From: JAXMHQ01 sp046346665
Lineage (GTDB): Bacteria > Verrucomicrobiota > Verrucomicrobiia > Limisphaerales > JAXMHQ01
Direction of reading: 5' to 3'
DNA length: 64,000 bases
Assembly (NCBI GenBank): GCA_046346665.1
Contig: JAXMHQ010000026.1
Location: forward strand, 1 to 64,000
This document shows, piece after piece, positions 62,053-64,000 of the stretch. The translations under genes and the position numbers were made by a program. The notes below the pieces were generated by a model that was given only the letters and a program-made list of their open reading frames with translations, was not told where the DNA came from and did not search any database. Within the stretch, counting starts at the first letter, position 1; every line of letters starts with the position of its first letter.

Positions 62053-62466
62053 AAGGTTATTTGCAGCGATCTCCCGGGGAGAAAACGTGAGAAGAATTCC
62101 CGGTCCTTCTCGGGGCAATTTGTTCAACACCAGGCGCCCACACCCCAGTTTGCATTCCTGTCATCGGCGGAATCGAAGAGCAGCCTGACGAAATTCTTCA
62201 GCAAATACCGGCTCTCGATTGGCCTGGTGCAGGACAATCCGCGAGTAACCCTCGCCAGGAAATCGTGTTTGTGGCAGACTTCGGCATGCCACATCGCCCC
62301 GCAAAAACGAAGAAACCCACTCCCAAATCGTTCGGTATTCCCGGCGGATCCTCCCGCTCCGGGCAATTCTCGGATCAGCGTCTCCGGGACGCCGCCACCC
62401 GGTCCACATTGTCCCGCCTCCGCAACCGCAAATCGGATTTGAAGTAATCGGTTGGCCTGACAGAAC
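62053..62466. other. Intergenic gap with no supported gene
   Basis: A 414-base gap upstream of the metallophosphoesterase. Small open frames exist on both strands, including a basic 60-codon frame at 62265-62447, but none has a recognisable family, a good start signal or a neighbour context. A divergent promoter region is the likely content. Confidence 0.5.
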
Positions 62467-62563
62467 GCCACAGAGTCACAGAGTCCACTGAGAACTGCCA
62501 TCGCTTCACAGTCCTCTCCAGAGCGCCCCCTCTGCCTCTGTGCCCTCTGTGTCTCTGTGGCAG
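62467..62563. repeat. Hairpin of CACAGAG words
   Basis: The left arm is tandem GCCACAGAGTCACAGAGTCC words; the right arm is the complement (CTCTGTGCCCTCTGTGTCTC). It sits about 66 bases upstream of the permease start. Confidence 0.75.
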
Positions 62564-62629
62564 GTTCCCGGACCCGCTTCTTGAACTTTGGGATTTGAAA
62601 ACCGGCGCCCGGCTGGTTTACTCCGGGCC

Positions 62630-64000
62630 ATGTCCGACAAAACCGCCCCCGCGAATGCCGCGCCTCAGCTTGTCCAGGGCCTGGGCCGGCTCGACGCGAC
62701 GATGATCGTGGCAGGGTCGATGATCGGGTCGGGCATTTTCATCGTGTCGGCCGACATCGCGCGGCAGGTGGGCTCGGCGGGCTGGCTGATGGTGGTCTGG
62801 CTGTTCACGGGTGTTCTCACGCTGGTCGGGGCGCTGAGCTATGGCGAGCTGGCGTCGATGATGCCGAAGGCCGGCGGACAATATGTTTACCTGCGGGAGG
62901 CGTACGGCCCGCTCTGGGGATTTCTTTACGGCTGGACGATGTTCCTGGTGATTCAGACGGGCACCATCGCGGCCGTGGCGGTGGCGTTCGCGCGGTATTT
63001 GGGCGTGATCTGGCCGGCGGTGTCGCCCACGGCGTGGATCGTTCCCCCAATCAACCTTTCGGCGAATTATGCCGTCAGCCTGTCCGTCCAGCAGTTCGCC
63101 GCGATCGCCGTCATCGTTTTTCTGAGCCTGCTCAACACGCAGGGATTGAAGCTGGGCAAATGGATCCAGAACATTTTCACCTCGGCCAAAACGCTCGCCC
63201 TGCTGGCGCTCATCGCGATCGGGTTCGTATTCGGCACCCGAGCGGCGGGGTTCCAATCGCCGGGCGGAATCTGGTCGCCCCAGGACCCGGCCGCGATCGT
63301 TCCCGATCTTTCGATGCTTCCGTCCGTCACCGCCGCCACCGGCCTCGGGCTGCTGATCGCCTGCTGCGTGGCACAGTCGGGATCGCTGTTCTCTTCCGTG
63401 GCGTGGGAGAGTGTGACATTCATTGCCGGTGAAGTGAAGGAGGCGAAGCGCACGGTTCCGTTGTCGCTGATCTGGGGAACGGTCCTGGTGATCTCGTTGT
63501 ACCTGCTGGCGAACGTGGCGTACCTGCTCCTGCTGCCGATTCCGGCGATCCAGCACGCGGCGGACGACCGGGTGGCGACGGCGGCGGTGGAAACGGTGTT
63601 TCACAACGCCGGCGCCGGGCTGATGGCCGCGGCGATCCTGGTGTCCACGTTCGGATGCAACAACGGGTTGATCCTGACCGGCGCGCGGATTTATTACGCG
63701 ATGGCGCGGGACGGATTGTTTTTCCGGGCGACGGCGCGGTTGAACGCGCGGCATGTGCCGTCGGCGGGCCTGCTGCTGCAATGCCTTTGGGCGGGCCTGC
63801 TGGTGCTGCCGCGCACCCGGCTGCGCGACGCCGCGGGCGCGCCGCTGCTGGATCCGGCGACCCACGTGGAGCGGTACGGAAATCTGTACAGCGACCTGCT
63901 CGATTACGTCGTGTTCGCGACGCTGCTGTTTTATGTGCTGACGATCATCGGGGTCTTTGTGCTGCGGCGGAAGCAGCCGGACGCGGAGCGGCCTTATCGC
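62630..64000 (+). CDS. APC-family amino acid permease, 3' end cut by the window
   Basis: The frame is open to the window end, 457 codons visible. It starts at ATG 62630, after a charged N-terminus. Family features are GRLDATMIVAGSMIGSGIFI with the conserved GSMIGSGIF loop of helix 1, LTLVGALSYGELASMMPKAG in helix 2, and WESVTFIAGEVKEAKRTVPL. About eleven membrane helices are visible. It probably imports or exchanges an amino acid; no substrate can be named. The C-terminus lies outside the window. Confidence 0.9.
   Translation, partial: MSDKTAPANAAPQLVQGLGRLDATMIVAGSMIGSGIFIVSADIARQVGSAGWLMVVWLFTGVLTLVGALSYGELASMMPKAGGQYVYLREAYGPLWGFLYGWTMFLVIQTGTIAAVAVAFARYLGVIWPAVSPTAWIVPPINLSANYAVSLSVQQFAAIAVIVFLSLLNTQGLKLGKWIQNIFTSAKTLALLALIAIGFVFGTRAAGFQSPGGIWSPQDPAAIVPDLSMLPSVTAATGLGLLIACCVAQSGSLFSSVAWESVTFIAGEVKEAKRTVPLSLIWGTVLVISLYLLANVAYLLLLPIPAIQHAADDRVATAAVETVFHNAGAGLMAAAILVSTFGCNNGLILTGARIYYAMARDGLFFRATARLNARHVPSAGLLLQCLWAGLLVLPRTRLRDAAGAPLLDPATHVERYGNLYSDLLDYVVFATLLFYVLTIIGVFVLRRKQPDAERPYR

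Noticed and set aside
62265..62447. 60-codon basic open frame
   Set aside because: No family, weak start context and overlapping frames on both strands.

Overview
The window is 64 kb of GC-rich, densely coding bacterial chromosome. It carries Gram-negative envelope genes: a PqiB/MlaD-type lipid-transport protein with a PqiC lipoprotein, a heptose-7-phosphate kinase, a cardiolipin synthase and an outer-membrane protein. It also has a PEP-CTERM protein, bactofilins, an mcsA-mcsB-clpC cluster and secreted proteins with Calx-beta-like and repeat domains. This mix, with many intergenic hairpin repeats, fits a Verrucomicrobiota member, probably the Limisphaerales/Pedosphaera branch. That placement is inferred from protein flavour, not from a marker-gene search.

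Layout. 0-3.3 kb: 3' end of an envelope lipid-transport operon and a repeat-containing lipoprotein. 3.3-4.4 kb: a hairpin-repeat array enclosing a GxxExxY (PD-(D/E)XK-like) gene. 4.4-7.1 kb: a membrane protein, a frameshifted cardiolipin synthase and nested inverted repeats. 7.1-13.7 kb: a 1278-residue double DUF3857/transglutaminase protein, deoC and a UvrD-type helicase. 13.8-22.2 kb: a lone receiver protein, an HD protein, an MsbA-like exporter, a MotA/ExbB-like plus MotB/ExbD-like pair, an isolated nuoA and an HDOD protein. 22.2-23.4 kb: a REP-associated tyrosine transposase between two 55-bp palindromes. 23.4-29.3 kb: DUF1638, a RACo-like corrinoid reactivator and a homocysteine methyltransferase, then a Rieske protein, an outer-membrane protein and an AraC regulator. 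29.5-37.4 kb: a secreted polysaccharide deacetylase, tRNA-Glu, a branched-chain aminotransferase and mcsA-mcsB-clpC. 37.6-43.9 kb: a small secreted protein, an EamA transporter, a eukaryotic-type hisA, a PEP-CTERM protein, and thiG-hldE-panB-moaC. 43.9-52.6 kb: a hybrid histidine kinase, mog, a PilT-like ATPase, an enlarged ilvD, thiE and an AEC transporter. 52.8-64 kb: two bactofilins, envelope genes, a DUF2339 giant, a HigBA remnant, a metallophosphoesterase and an APC permease cut by the window edge.

Most genes are housekeeping. The unusual content is (i) at least eight families of intergenic hairpins whose arms are themselves short tandem repeats, several supplying the last codons or stop of the adjacent gene; (ii) a second palindromic family with GTAGCCGC/GCGGCTAC ends; (iii) several odd protein architectures: IlvD with an NTF2-like insertion, a zinc-ribbon bactofilin, a motor-like membrane pair with a coiled coil and a degenerate protease-like tail, and a tandem transglutaminase with a dead second copy. 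No CRISPR array, prophage or complete defence island was seen.
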